From assembly GCA_021734835.1 (NCBI GenBank), contig JAIPIH010000003.1, positions 1 through 64,000 of the forward strand: a stretch of DNA of 64,000 bases, read 5' to 3'. Each line of letters starts with the position of its first letter. Positions within the stretch are counted from its first letter, which is position 1. The position numbers and the translations under genes are program-made. This document shows positions 18,418 through 27,128 of the stretch, piece by piece. The DNA is from Candidatus Cloacimonadota bacterium. Its GTDB lineage: Bacteria; Cloacimonadota; Cloacimonadia; Cloacimonadales; TCS61. The notes beneath the pieces were generated by a model, which was given only the letters and a program-made list of their open reading frames with translations, searched no databases and was not told the DNA's origin.

Positions 18418-18995
18418 TAGAACTTCCAGGTTATCCCGATAGGTGTTATAATCAATTTCTTTGAATAAACTCTTTTAGAAAGGCTATCCCATAAATTTTG
18501 GTTATATTCTTCTGTTGAATTTATAGAGTCGTATATAGTGTAAAGCCATACAATTGTTCCTAAACTTAAAAACAGCTGCGAATATTTATAATTATTATTG
18601 GCATCGATGAATGACTGTTCGATGTCTGCTATGTAATGTGAATTTTTATACTTATCGTATTCATCCATAGAGCGGTTGTAAAAATAGTAACTGGTACAAA
18701 GAAGGATGATCTCTGAGGAAATAAATATATGTCCTTTTGTGTAATCCTTGGTGGAATAATGACCCCAGCCGGGAGCAACCGCAGATTTGATAATATTTAC
18801 TGTGATACTCTGTTTATTCATTTTATAAATTTGCAGTAATTCTTGTCTTTTGTTAATATCTTGTCTTGCAGTGAATCGCTCTTCCAAGCTATTCCAGCCA
18901 TATTTATCTGGTTTGGAGAATTCTTCGATATTGAAATCCTCCGCAGATAAAGCACCTGAAATGATCAGCAATATAAGAACAAAACATTTATACAT
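18417..18995 (-). CDS. DUF5683-like membrane protein
   Basis: This 192-residue protein has a signal peptide (MYKCFVLILLIISGALSAED) and the motif SAVAPGWGHYSTKDYTKGHI, which matches the 'PGwGqyYn' pattern of DUF5683-family envelope proteins. Two hydrophobic segments follow (about 85-105 and 135-155). The family is common in FCB bacteria and of unknown function. The gene lies 4 bp after the TPR gene and shares one base with the lipoprotein gene, in a compact envelope operon. Confidence 0.7.
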   Translation of the reverse strand: MYKCFVLILLIISGALSAEDFNIEEFSKPDKYGWNSLEERFTARQDINKRQELLQIYKMNKQSITVNIIKSAVAPGWGHYSTKDYTKGHIFISSEIILLCTSYYFYNRSMDEYDKYKNSHYIADIEQSFIDANNNYKYSQLFLSLGTIVWLYTIYDSINSTEEYNQNLWDSLSKRVYSKKLIITPIGITWKF

Positions 18996-18999
18996 TCTA

Positions 19000-20406
19000 T
19001 TATCCTTTTATAATTTCATCTGAGGTTTTATTAAGGGAAGTCACTTCCCGAGTTTTTAAATCAACTCGCCAAGCGAAATAGTAATTTTTACCCGGTGAGA
19101 GCAGATCGTATCTAACTTCATATTTAAATTTTCCAATCGCATAATATACTTTCCAACCAGAAGTTTCAACCTGATCTCCATATTGTGCAACCAGAGAAGC
19201 TTCAATGTCTCTAACTTTAGAAATTATCATTCCACTCTTGAATTCTTTTATAATAGATTCAGCAAATGCTTTCGGATCTTTTTCTGCTTGAATTATGTTA
19301 CCAATGATATATAATTTATTATTTACTCTGTCGGTTGCAAATGCATTATGCGATTTTTTATAAGAAGCAAAAGCGGCTTCATAATTTTCTTCTGCTTCAA
19401 ATCGATTAGCCTGCTTTTCATTTTCCAAGGCTAATTGATAATTCTGTTTCATCAATACAGTTTTAGCGATCATCTCATTGCATTTTGGGTAATCAGGCAT
19501 TAATATAAAGCACTTTTTATAGGTTGCGATCGATTCGTCAAATTGGAATGAATCAGCTAATTCAGTAGCATGCTGAAAAATTTGATTACAGAACTCTTTG
19601 GTTTTAGCATCGATCAAATTATATTTTGATTGATCAAACTCATACGCCAGATCTAAAAATTCTTGAGTTTGGACATAGTTATTGTTAGAATATGAAATAT
19701 TTGCTTTGATCATGTAAAGGTCACTGATATCAATAAATATTTTATTTTGATATTTAGAAGGATATTTACCTAACTTCTTAAGCAGGTCGAGTGCTTGATC
19801 ATATTTTAATGAATCTTTAATGACTAAAGCTTCATTGATAAATAACGGCATTAGTTCATCAATGAAAGGCTGGATCGCATTTGTAAAATCGTTATCCGGG
19901 TAATTCTGCCAAAGAAAATCATAATCATTAAAAGCTGCTAAATTATTACCCATGTCAGTATAAATTTGTATTCTGTGATAGAGAACCTCGGGTATATGCT
20001 CGGAATCCTTTAGGTAACTTGTTATTTTATTAAAATAGTTCAGGGTAGAATTTGGTTTATTGTCTTCGAGATCCATTTGCGCAAGATGGAAATAACAATC
20101 ATCTAGTTTGGAATCGGCAATTTCAGAATTTGATAAGAAAAATAGGCGTGCTGCTAAAAGCCAATTCTCCTTTTCAACAGCTTTAAATCCCAGCTGGTAG
20201 TAACAGTCCGATCTCTCCAGTTCTGCTTGTGTTGATAAAGCTCCATTCTGAGAAGTAGTTAAGAATTCATCATACAGCTTTATTGCCATTACATAATTAC
20301 TCTTCATGTAGAGCTGATGCGCAATATTCAATTTGGTACTAACTAAAGAATTTGCATTAGTTGCACCAATTAATAAAATCATACTTAACAATATCTTACT
20401 TTTCAT
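19000..20406 (-). CDS. Exported TPR-rich protein of unknown function
   Basis: This 468-residue protein has an N-terminal signal peptide (MKSKILLSMILLIGATNANS), many degenerate tetratricopeptide repeats (for example LYDEFLTTSQNGALSTQAEL and DESIATYKKCFILMPDYPKC), and a C-terminal beta-rich domain of about 80 residues (GWKVYYAIGKFKYEVRYDLL ... YYFAWRVDLKTREV). Likely periplasmic. It heads the TPR/DUF5683/lipoprotein/pcrA/PorV-like/dxr run. TTGACA lies at 20459-20464 on the minus strand, 52 nt before the ATG. Its role may be in envelope assembly, but nothing in the sequence proves this. Confidence 0.75.
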   Translation of the reverse strand: MKSKILLSMILLIGATNANSLVSTKLNIAHQLYMKSNYVMAIKLYDEFLTTSQNGALSTQAELERSDCYYQLGFKAVEKENWLLAARLFFLSNSEIADSKLDDCYFHLAQMDLEDNKPNSTLNYFNKITSYLKDSEHIPEVLYHRIQIYTDMGNNLAAFNDYDFLWQNYPDNDFTNAIQPFIDELMPLFINEALVIKDSLKYDQALDLLKKLGKYPSKYQNKIFIDISDLYMIKANISYSNNNYVQTQEFLDLAYEFDQSKYNLIDAKTKEFCNQIFQHATELADSFQFDESIATYKKCFILMPDYPKCNEMIAKTVLMKQNYQLALENEKQANRFEAEENYEAAFASYKKSHNAFATDRVNNKLYIIGNIIQAEKDPKAFAESIIKEFKSGMIISKVRDIEASLVAQYGDQVETSGWKVYYAIGKFKYEVRYDLLSPGKNYYFAWRVDLKTREVTSLNKTSDEIIKG

Positions 20407-20479
20407 AAATTATCAGTCCGTTCCATTAAAAAAGCTAGTTTTTATTGTCTAAATTTCCTGTCAATAGCTCAAAGGTAAA

Positions 20480-21553
20480 TTATTGACTTTTTAATTGGTT
20501 TTCCGGAATTATAACCGGAATCTCATCCAGTTTCCTTCCGAAAAAAATAAAAATTACGGCAAATAGTGTAGTGAAGATGATCAGCAGTCTCTCAGATTCT
20601 AATTTAAAAACTAAAATTGTTATTAATACTATAATAGTATTTATCAGATAAACAAAGATCGCTGTAAGCTTTGGCGAATGCATGGCATTATGTATGCGAT
20701 GTGTAGAGTGATCTTTACCACCCTGACTTATTTTTCTCCCATCGCGTTTGCGAATAAAACTAACCAGAGAGATATCAAAAATAGCATAACTTAATAGCAG
20801 CACAGGAAGAAGGTAATATAATGGATTATTCATCCTGGTTACAGCTAATCTCCCTGCTAAAATCCCCATTGTGGACAGAAAGTAACCGATAAACATACTC
20901 CCAGCATCTCCCAGAAATATTTTAGCAGGATTAAAATTATAAGGAAGAAAGCCAAAAACTGAACCTGCAAAAATTAACGATAGGAGCATCATAAGATTAG
21001 CTTGCACTTCAACAGAATGAGTTTTACTAATAAAACTGAAAGCATAAAATCCCAGAGCTATTATTCCGGACATGCCGGTAATTATCCCATCCATATTATC
21101 CAGAAAATTCAAAGCATTCATCAGCCCAACCATCCATAAAAATAAAATCGGGACAGTAAAATAAAATGGTCCGAAAAGCTCTAATAAGCCATTTGAATAT
21201 AAAAACACAAAACAGGATAGAGCTTGTCCAATCAATTTCAACCATGGCTTCATACCGTATTTATCATCGAGTATTCCAACAATAATTATAATGAATGCAC
21301 CTAAGAGATAACCTAATATTTGAAAATTTAGAGAGTGAAGATTCATGAAGACAATATATAATGTCAGAATAAAAAAACCTATAAAAACTGCAACACCTCC
21401 TAGTAGTGGAGTTGCTATTTGATGAACTTTACGAGCGTTGGGATTATCAAGAAAGTTTATTTTACGGGCTAATTTTATTATGTAAGGAGTTAGACTGTAA
21501 ACAGCAAGAAATGAAAGAGTTATCACACTTAAGCAGACATAAATTATATTCAT
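20480..21553 (-). CDS. Undecaprenyl-phosphate sugar-1-phosphate transferase, WecA/TagO family
   Basis: This is a 357-residue polytopic inner-membrane protein with about 10-11 helices. Family motifs are ARKVHQIATPLLGGVAVFIG near the N-terminus, NALNFLDNMDGIITG (catalytic Asp pair) and FLGDAGSMFIGYFL, and a cytoplasmic loop with GGKDHSTHRIH. These enzymes transfer a sugar-1-phosphate (usually GlcNAc-1-P) from a UDP-sugar to undecaprenyl phosphate and so start surface glycan synthesis. It is related to MraY, but the His-rich loop is of the WecA/TagO type. The sugar is not predictable. It may serve the capsule or exopolysaccharide system whose SLBB and tyrosine kinase genes are at 33.8-36.6 kb. 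Confidence 0.9.
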   Translation of the reverse strand: MNIIYVCLSVITLSFLAVYSLTPYIIKLARKINFLDNPNARKVHQIATPLLGGVAVFIGFFILTLYIVFMNLHSLNFQILGYLLGAFIIIIVGILDDKYGMKPWLKLIGQALSCFVFLYSNGLLELFGPFYFTVPILFLWMVGLMNALNFLDNMDGIITGMSGIIALGFYAFSFISKTHSVEVQANLMMLLSLIFAGSVFGFLPYNFNPAKIFLGDAGSMFIGYFLSTMGILAGRLAVTRMNNPLYYLLPVLLLSYAIFDISLVSFIRKRDGRKISQGGKDHSTHRIHNAMHSPKLTAIFVYLINTIIVLITILVFKLESERLLIIFTTLFAVIFIFFGRKLDEIPVIIPENQLKSQ

Positions 21554-21588
21554 TTCACCTCTTGATTATTTTTTAATCTAAAACTTTG

Positions 21589-21618
21589 TCCATAATGCAA
21601 TAATAATATTTTTGTCAA
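21589..21618 (-). promoter_or_regulatory. Candidate promoter of the WecA/TagO-type gene
   Basis: On the minus strand, TTGACA (21613-21618) is followed after 18 nt by TATGGA (21589-21594), 36 nt upstream of the ATG. This is the best-formed promoter among the recurrent TTGACA sites in the window. Confidence 0.55.
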
Positions 21619-21721
21619 TGCCTTTCTGTGCTGGAAATCATTGAAAAAATAAATTTTTCCCCTGTAAATTTACAAATTGACAGGCTCAGCTGAAAACTGA
21701 TTCTTTACCTAGGAAGAAGAT

Positions 21722-22165
21722 ATGATAATATTTCGAAATAAAAAAGCTAAACGAAGTTACTTTTTTGTTCAGGATTGGGAAGCAGGAATAATTCTGAAAG
21801 GTTCTGAGATAAAATCGATCAGAATAGGAAAAGTGAGTTTTAATGATAGTTATGCCAGTATTGATAAAGATGGGATCTGGTTGTATAACCTTCATATCAG
21901 CCCCTATAAATTTGATAGCGGAACTGCTCCTGATCCTGATAGGAGACGAAAGCTCTTATTAAACAAACGTGAAATAAAAAAGATCCGCATTCAGATTGAT
22001 GAAAGAGGAATGACTCTTATCCCTGTCGAAATTTATATTAACGAAAAAAGTTTGGCAAAGGTTAAAATTGCCTTAGCAAAAGGGAAAAGGCAGTATGATA
22101 AAAGAGAAGATATCAAAAAGAAAGATATGATGAGAGATATGCAGCGAAGACTGAAAAACCAGTAA
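21722..22165 (+). CDS. smpB: SsrA-binding protein SmpB
   Basis: This 147-residue protein binds tmRNA and delivers it to stalled ribosomes in trans-translation. It has the family motifs KAKRSYFFVQDWEAGIILKG (N-terminal oligonucleotide-binding barrel), LHISPYKFDSG, and a basic C-terminal tail (KGKRQYDKREDIKKKDMMRD) that mimics codon-anticodon pairing. The start has an AGGAAG ribosome-binding site. It is transcribed alone, convergent with rplS, with a shared terminator between them. No tmRNA gene is found in the window. Confidence 0.97.
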   Translation: MIIFRNKKAKRSYFFVQDWEAGIILKGSEIKSIRIGKVSFNDSYASIDKDGIWLYNLHISPYKFDSGTAPDPDRRRKLLLNKREIKKIRIQIDERGMTLIPVEIYINEKSLAKVKIALAKGKRQYDKREDIKKKDMMRDMQRRLKNQ

Positions 22166-22187
22166 TATTATTGGTGCGAATAAAAAA

Positions 22188-22220
22188 AGGGAGTTCCAAG
22201 CGAACTCCCTACAATTTTTT
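22188..22220. terminator. Bidirectional intrinsic terminator between smpB and rplS
   Basis: AGGGAGTTC (22188-22196) and GAACTCCCT (22202-22210) form a perfect 9-bp stem with a 5-nt loop. It is followed by ACAATTTTTT on the plus strand and by a T-run on the minus strand (22182-22187), so both convergent units end here. Confidence 0.92.
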
Positions 22221-22225
22221 TAGAA

Positions 22226-22573
22226 TTAATATCTTCGTTTTTCTTTTACACGAGCAGCCTTACCCTTTGCCTCTCTGAGGTAGAAGAGTTTTGATCTGCG
22301 TACATGACCAAATCTGACAATGTCGATTTTGTCGATATTTGGTGAATTAAGGGGGAATATCCTTTCAACACCGACTCCGTTACTTATTTTTCTTACAGTG
22401 AATGACTTGGAAATTAGTGATCCTCTTCTTTGGATAACGATTCCCTGAAATACCTGTATTCTTACTTTTGCGCCTTCCTTGATCTTATAGTGAACTTTGA
22501 TTGTATCACCAACTCTAAATTCGGGAAGGTCAGATCTTAATTGTTCTTTTCCAACTTCATTTAAAACGTCCAT
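22226..22573 (-). CDS. rplS: 50S ribosomal protein L19
   Basis: This 115-residue protein is the normal length. It contains [59 protein letters not shown] and the terminal RAKLFYLR-like stretch ([19 protein letters not shown]). L19 sits at the 30S-50S interface. It is the last gene of the rpsP-khpA-rimM-trmD-methyltransferase-rplS operon, starts after AAAGGAGG, and is followed by a strong terminator. Confidence 0.98.
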   Translation of the reverse strand: MDVLNEVGKEQLRSDLPEFRVGDTIKVHYKIKEGAKVRIQVFQGIVIQRRGSLISKSFTVRKISNGVGVERIFPLNSPNIDKIDIVRFGHVRRSKLFYLREAKGKAARVKEKRRY

Positions 22574-22583
22574 TTTTCCTCCT

Positions 22584-23135
22584 TTATTTTTCGGAAGATA
22601 GTCTGTCTAACACAACTGCAACTGCACTTCGAACAGAAAGGTGATTATAATCTCCCTTTCCTTCAATAGGTTTCAAAACATGATCTGCTTGCCTATGGAT
22701 ATCTTTTGTTAATCCATTTCCAGTACCAAATAGGAGCAGAACAGATTTGTTTTTTCCTTTCAGATCATTAAGACTGATCTGATTTAGTAAACTAACTGCT
22801 GTTGTTGATACGATAAGACATTCGTCTTCCTGTAAACTTATCTTTTTCACAGCAGATTCAATATCTGCTGCATACTCAATTAATGATAAAGCAACAACTC
22901 TATCGTTGTTGTATTTTTTTGCTATATCACTTTTCCAAAATTTTAAAATTCTGTTTAAAAGAAGCTTCTGCGATTCTAATGGGGTAATTATAAAAAATTT
23001 CTTTATAGCATAGGTTTTACAACTTCTGGCTATATCATGTATATCCAGATTTGTGATCGAGGTTGTAACGATATCGCCATGTTTATTATAGACTGGATAA
23101 TGCAGAAGTCCGAGGTAAACATTTACAGACATCAT
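22584..23135 (-). CDS. Putative SAM-dependent RNA methyltransferase (TrmD-fold, PF09936-type)
   Basis: This 183-residue protein opens with [20 protein letters not shown], has a central [18 protein letters not shown], and ends with [20 protein letters not shown] and [17 protein letters not shown]. The last part resembles the trefoil-knot SAM-binding end of SpoU/TrmD-class methyltransferases. Genes of this uncharacterised family often lie between trmD and rplS, as here, where the gene overlaps trmD by 4 nt (ATGA). The substrate (tRNA or rRNA) is unknown. Confidence 0.82.
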   Translation of the reverse strand: MMSVNVYLGLLHYPVYNKHGDIVTTSITNLDIHDIARSCKTYAIKKFFIITPLESQKLLLNRILKFWKSDIAKKYNNDRVVALSLIEYAADIESAVKKISLQEDECLIVSTTAVSLLNQISLNDLKGKNKSVLLLFGTGNGLTKDIHRQADHVLKPIEGKGDYNHLSVRSAVAVVLDRLSSEK

Positions 23136-23806
23136 TCCTCCAGCATATCCGGTCGGTTCTTCCTGGTAATTTCCAGAGCTTTTTTCTCACGCCATCGGTC
23201 GATCTTTTTATGATCACCTGACAATAAGACCGAAGGTACCTTGGCACCCTTGAATTCCGCTGGACGTGTATAATGAGGACAACCTAATAAACCGTCCTGA
23301 TGTGAATCGGATAAAGCAGAGCCGATATCGCCTAGAACATTGTCCTGCAATCTAGATACCGCGTCTATCATTATCATAGCCGGTAATTCACCACCGGAAA
23401 GGACATAATCCCCAATTGATAATTCATCTGTGATAAGAGTATCTCGGATCCGTTGATCGATTTCTTTATAATGACCACATAATAATATCATTTCATCAAA
23501 CTGACTGTATTTATTCACAGTTGACTGATCCAGCAGTTTACCTTGCGGTGTAAAATAGATAACGGGAATATCTCTATCTCCTTTAACACTCATAATAGCT
23601 TTGTACAAAGGTTCCGGTTTCATTATCATACCAGCGCCTCCACCATAAGGATAATCATCTACTTTACTGTGTTTATCGTAAGCATAATTGCGGATGTCGA
23701 TTAAATTAACCGTAAGAGCGTTTTGCTTGATTGCTAAACCAACCATGCTCTCTTCCAAAAAATTATTGAACATACGAGGAAACAAAGTGAGAACATCTAT
23801 TTTCAT
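23132..23806 (-). CDS. trmD: tRNA (guanine-37-N1)-methyltransferase TrmD
   Basis: This 224-residue protein uses SAM to methylate G37 of tRNAs reading CNN codons, preventing +1 frameshifting. It has the start MKIDVLTLFPRMFNNFLEES, the PYGGGAGMIMKPEP loop, LLCGHYKEIDQRI, and the knotted cofactor site SIGDYVLSGGELPAMIMIDA, followed by CPHYTRPAEF. It overlaps rimM and the downstream methyltransferase by ATGA junctions, so UGA is its normal stop. Confidence 0.97.
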   Translation of the reverse strand: MKIDVLTLFPRMFNNFLEESMVGLAIKQNALTVNLIDIRNYAYDKHSKVDDYPYGGGAGMIMKPEPLYKAIMSVKGDRDIPVIYFTPQGKLLDQSTVNKYSQFDEMILLCGHYKEIDQRIRDTLITDELSIGDYVLSGGELPAMIMIDAVSRLQDNVLGDIGSALSDSHQDGLLGCPHYTRPAEFKGAKVPSVLLSGDHKKIDRWREKKALEITRKNRPDMLEE

Positions 23807-24297
23807 AATTCTTTTAGTTCTTTAATATTATGAACATGAATGCAGGTTTCATTTATCTTAGAAACATACTCATCAACCATAGGGATCATGATTTCATTAC
23901 CCTCAACAGTATTACAGATCGCAATATCATAGACTGAGTTATTGAACATATCGATAACTTTTCCAATTACTTCTGAGTTTTCGATCAATACTTTCCCAAT
24001 ATGTTTCTTTCTAACATTTTCATCAGAAAATGCAAGCAGTTCACTTTTGGATAGCATTACTTTTACATTTCCATCTTCAACCGCCAGTTTAGCAATAACC
24101 GGATCATCGATCCTGATCCAAGAATCACCTTTTACTTCTTCTAAAGTCACATATCTCACACTATTATCTCTAAAGATCAAAAAAAAATTTTCTGGTAATC
24201 TGCCTGCAAAATTATTACCAGGTTTAAATTGGAGAAAGCAATCTACATCAATAACCTTTCCAAGCTTACCGATTGCAACAAGGTCAGATATTTGCAT
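23803..24297 (-). CDS. rimM: 16S rRNA processing factor RimM
   Basis: This 164-residue protein has the N-terminal RimM barrel beginning DLVAIGKLGKVIDVDCFLQF and a C-terminal PRC-barrel with VIGKVIDMFNNSVYDIAI and EIMIPMVDEYVSKIN. RimM binds S19 and helps mature the 30S head. The sequence is more divergent than its neighbours, but the size and the position between khpA and trmD settle the identity. It ends with a TGA that overlaps the trmD start. Confidence 0.92.
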   Translation of the reverse strand: MQISDLVAIGKLGKVIDVDCFLQFKPGNNFAGRLPENFFLIFRDNSVRYVTLEEVKGDSWIRIDDPVIAKLAVEDGNVKVMLSKSELLAFSDENVRKKHIGKVLIENSEVIGKVIDMFNNSVYDIAICNTVEGNEIMIPMVDEYVSKINETCIHVHNIKELKEL

Positions 24298-24528
24298 CTA
24301 TTCTACGATTTCTACAACAGCTTTTTTCCCTTGTCTCGCAGATACAGCCGTTATGATTGTACGTATTGCACTTGCTGTACGACCGCGTTTTCCAATAACC
24401 TTTCCAATGTCATTTTTTGCTGCCCGAAGCTTGAAGGTGATCGTTTTATCATTATTGATCTCTTCCACTTCGATAGCTCCAGGATCATCAACTAAAGCTT
24501 TTACAACGAACTCAATAAGTTCTTTCAT
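24298..24528 (-). CDS. khpA: KH-domain RNA-binding protein KhpA
   Basis: This 76-residue protein consists of a single KH domain with the motif IGKVIGKRGRTASAIRTIIT (GxxG loop GKRG) after an N-terminal helix (ELIEFVVKALVDDPGAIEVE). The position between rpsP and rimM is the classical one for KhpA (formerly YlqC). KhpA proteins bind RNA, often as a heterodimer with KhpB, and affect cell shape and small-RNA regulation in Gram-positive bacteria; the role here is not known. The neighbouring gaps are 2 bp and 0 bp. Confidence 0.95.
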   Translation of the reverse strand: MKELIEFVVKALVDDPGAIEVEEINNDKTITFKLRAAKNDIGKVIGKRGRTASAIRTIITAVSARQGKKAVVEIVE

Positions 24529-24530
24529 AA

Positions 24531-24965
24531 TTATTTCTCTTTAGTGGGTTTTTCCTGTGCTGGATCTTTCTTCTCTGTTGTAGCTGTGGTCTTTTCTGCG
24601 ACTTTCTTTTTTGCGGGTTTAGGAGCAGCACTTTTTGTTTTTTTCGGTGCAGCTTTTTTAGGTTTCTTTGTTTTAGTAGTTTCTGATTTTTCCGCTAATT
24701 TTTCCAGTTTAATCTTGTGCATCTTTTCCAGTATCCCAGCTTTTTTAAACAAAGATCTTACTGTCTCAGAAGGCTGCGCTCCCTTTAGTAACCAAAGGAT
24801 AGCTTTATCTGAATCCACTTTCAAAGTAAGCGGATCAGTTTTTGGATCATAATATCCAAGAGCTTCAATATAAGCGCCATCCCTCTTTTTACGAGAATCT
24901 AAGACAACAATTCTATAAAAAGGTGTATCTATTTTACCCATTCTTTTAAGCCTTAGCTTAACCAT
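24531..24965 (-). CDS. rpsP: 30S ribosomal protein S16 with long Lys/Ala/Pro-rich C-terminal tail
   Basis: The first ~85 residues are standard S16 (MVKLRLKRMGKIDTPFYRIV, GYYDPKTDPLTLKVD, GAQPSETVRSLFKKAG). The remaining ~60 residues are a low-complexity tail rich in K, A, P, T and E (144 residues in total, against about 80-90 for typical S16). Such tails occur on S16 in some FCB and alphaproteobacterial lineages and may contact rRNA or assembly factors. It is the first gene of its operon, with a possible -35 (TTGACG, 25037-25042 on the minus strand) 71 nt upstream. Confidence 0.95.
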   Translation of the reverse strand: MVKLRLKRMGKIDTPFYRIVVLDSRKKRDGAYIEALGYYDPKTDPLTLKVDSDKAILWLLKGAQPSETVRSLFKKAGILEKMHKIKLEKLAEKSETTKTKKPKKAAPKKTKSAAPKPAKKKVAEKTTATTEKKDPAQEKPTKEK

Positions 24966-25143
24966 TTCGACTCCTTATTTTTTAATTCAACTTTATCAAA
25001 TATACTAAAAAGGATTAATTTTTTTTTAACATTTATCGTCAAGCATTTTCTCTTTACCTGTCTTGTTGTATTAACTTGTTGAAAAGCATAAAGTTATATG
25101 TAAATTATGCTCGATAATCCTTCATCTTCTCACACTCCGGGGT

Positions 25144-26466
25144 TTAAAAAGGGAGCATCCCTTTTTTCATAAACTTTGGATTACTATACTGCTTCATCAT
25201 TTTTTTCATCTGTTCAAATTGTTTCAGTAATTTATTCACTTCTTGGATCGAAGTGCCGCTGCCTTTTGCTATTCTTTGTCGGCGACTACCATTTATTCCT
25301 GCTGGTTTATCTCTTTCCTCTTGAGTCATGGAGTAAATAATTGCTTCAACATGCTTAATATCTTTTTCATCAACTTTCATACCTTTCATGGCTTTTCCAT
25401 CCATACCAGGTATCATACCAAGAAGCTGATCCATCGGACCCATTTTCTGAATCTGCTGCAGTTGAGAAAGAAAATCAGAAAAAGTAAATTGATTTTTCTG
25501 TAGTTTTTTTGCAACTTTTTCTGCTTCTTTCATATCTATGTTAGCCTCAGCTTTTTCAATAAAGCTAAGGACATCACCCATGCCCAGTATCCTATTCGCC
25601 ATTCTGTCAGGATGGAATTCTTCAAGATCTGATATCTTTTCACCAGTACCGACATAAACAACTGATTTATCTGTTACTGCTTTAATGGAGAGAGCTGCTC
25701 CGCCTCTGGCATCACTATCCATCTTAGTTAAGATAACACCATCAAACTCTAACAAATCGTTAAATTCTTTGGCAACATTTACTGCATCCTGCCCGGTCAT
25801 TGCATCAGCTACAAAAAAAATGTAATCCGGTTTGATCAGTTTTTTTAAATCTAATAATTCTTTCATCATTTTTTCATCAACGTGTAATCTGCCGGCAGTA
25901 TCAAATATCATAAGATTTGTGTCGGAATTAACTGATCCCTTCAAAGCCATTTTGGCTATTCTCAAAACGTTCTTTTGTTTTTCATCAGCTAAAACAGGAA
26001 TTGATAATTGTTTTCCTAACACTTGTAGCTGTTGGATCGCAGCCGGTCGATAAACATCGCAAGCGACTAAAGCCGGATTAAGGGATTGTTTACGCAATTT
26101 GCTAGCTAACTTTGCGCAGGTTGTAGTCTTACCAGATCCTTGTAAACCAACCATCATTATCTTATTAAGTTTATTATCGTGCAATTTGATCTTTAAATTT
26201 GTACTTCCCATCAACTCTATAAGTTGTTTATGAACAATATCAATAACTTGATGACCCGGGGTTAGGCTTTTTAAAACTTCAGTACCTATAGCCTTCGCGC
26301 TGACATTATCAATAAACTCTTTCACAATACGGAAGTTAACATCCGCTTCTAAAAGAGCTCTACGAACCTCGCGCATCGAATCTTTAATGTTCTGTTCACT
26401 TAATTTTCCCCGGCCTTTCAGCTTTCGGAAAATATCATCAAAGCGTTCGGTTAAATTGTTGAACAT
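25144..26466 (-). CDS. ffh: Signal recognition particle GTPase Ffh (SRP54)
   Basis: This 440-residue protein binds signal sequences and 4.5S RNA and targets nascent membrane proteins to FtsY. Domains in order are N (FNNLTERFDDIFRKLKGRGK), G with P-loop GLQGSGKTTTCAKLA, DTAGRLHVDE and TKMDSDARGGAAL, and the methionine-rich M domain (QIQKMGPMDQLLGMIPGMDG, SRRQRIAKGSGTSIQEVN). The start overlaps the end of rpe by 16 nt. The normal Ffh length is about 430-460. No SRP RNA gene was found nearby. Confidence 0.97.
   Translation of the reverse strand: MFNNLTERFDDIFRKLKGRGKLSEQNIKDSMREVRRALLEADVNFRIVKEFIDNVSAKAIGTEVLKSLTPGHQVIDIVHKQLIELMGSTNLKIKLHDNKLNKIMMVGLQGSGKTTTCAKLASKLRKQSLNPALVACDVYRPAAIQQLQVLGKQLSIPVLADEKQKNVLRIAKMALKGSVNSDTNLMIFDTAGRLHVDEKMMKELLDLKKLIKPDYIFFVADAMTGQDAVNVAKEFNDLLEFDGVILTKMDSDARGGAALSIKAVTDKSVVYVGTGEKISDLEEFHPDRMANRILGMGDVLSFIEKAEANIDMKEAEKVAKKLQKNQFTFSDFLSQLQQIQKMGPMDQLLGMIPGMDGKAMKGMKVDEKDIKHVEAIIYSMTQEERDKPAGINGSRRQRIAKGSGTSIQEVNKLLKQFEQMKKMMKQYSNPKFMKKGMLPF
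25146..25166 (-). terminator. Intrinsic terminator overlapping the end of ffh
   Basis: On the minus strand a 9-bp stem AAAAAGGGA / TCCCTTTTT with loop TGC covers the last codons of ffh and touches its stop codon; the 3' arm supplies the U-run. It would end the long minus-strand run just before the rpsP operon begins. Confidence 0.6.
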
Positions 26467-27116
26467 GATTTAGAATTCCTTAGTAACTGAATTTTAGTTT
26501 TGTAATCATCATCAGCAAAAATATAAGAACCTGCAACTAATATATCTGCTCCTATGCTTATTAGTTTAGGTGCAGTTTTATCATTTATACCACCATCGAC
26601 TTCTATCTCCAGGCTGGGATTAATCTTAGCGGCAAAGATCTTCAAAGTTTTGATCTTTTCATATACTATTGGCATAAAACTTTGCCCGCCAAATCCGGGA
26701 TTAACACTCATAATTAACACAAAATCCAAGAGGGAAATAAGTGGGAAGATCGATTCTACCGGTGTTGCGGGATTTATTGCAAGACCGGCTTTTACTCCAT
26801 TCTCTTTAAGAAGCTTTATGTGTTTAGGTTCTTTCGAGTTAACTTCCTGATGAAAAGAAACATAGTCGATTTTCCACTCACATAATTCTTTCAGAAAATT
26901 TTCTGGATTAGTAACCATTAAATGAACATCAATTGGAATAGAAGCATGATCCTTGATGCTCTTGATGATCGGTAATCCAAATGTAAGATTTGGGACAAAA
27001 TGTCCATCCATAACATCAAGATGCAAAATATCTGCACCGGCTTTTTGTACTTTGTTTATCTCATTTTCCAATCTAACAAAATCAGCTGATAAGATAGAAG
27101 GTGCTATTTTTACCAT
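26451..27116 (-). CDS. rpe: Ribulose-phosphate 3-epimerase
   Basis: This 221-residue TIM-barrel enzyme interconverts ribulose-5-P and xylulose-5-P in the pentose phosphate pathway. Motifs are KIAPSILSADFVRLENEI, HLDVMDGHFVPNLTFG (metal and catalytic residues), DVHLMV, MSVNPGFGGQSF and IEVDGGINDKTA. The 3' end overlaps ffh, and DUF721 ends 12 bp upstream. No other pentose phosphate gene is in the window. Confidence 0.97.
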   Translation of the reverse strand: MVKIAPSILSADFVRLENEINKVQKAGADILHLDVMDGHFVPNLTFGLPIIKSIKDHASIPIDVHLMVTNPENFLKELCEWKIDYVSFHQEVNSKEPKHIKLLKENGVKAGLAINPATPVESIFPLISLLDFVLIMSVNPGFGGQSFMPIVYEKIKTLKIFAAKINPSLEIEVDGGINDKTAPKLISIGADILVAGSYIFADDDYKTKIQLLRNSKSCSTI

Positions 27117-27128
27117 ATTATTCCTAAT

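Noticed and set aside
23942-24852. Plus-strand open frames opposite rimM, khpA and rpsP
   Set aside because: They are the reverse of well-identified conserved genes, lack ribosome-binding sites and show no family features.
24966-25143. SRP RNA gene next to ffh
   Set aside because: No GGAA-capped long hairpin or conserved 4.5S RNA core is visible in this gap.
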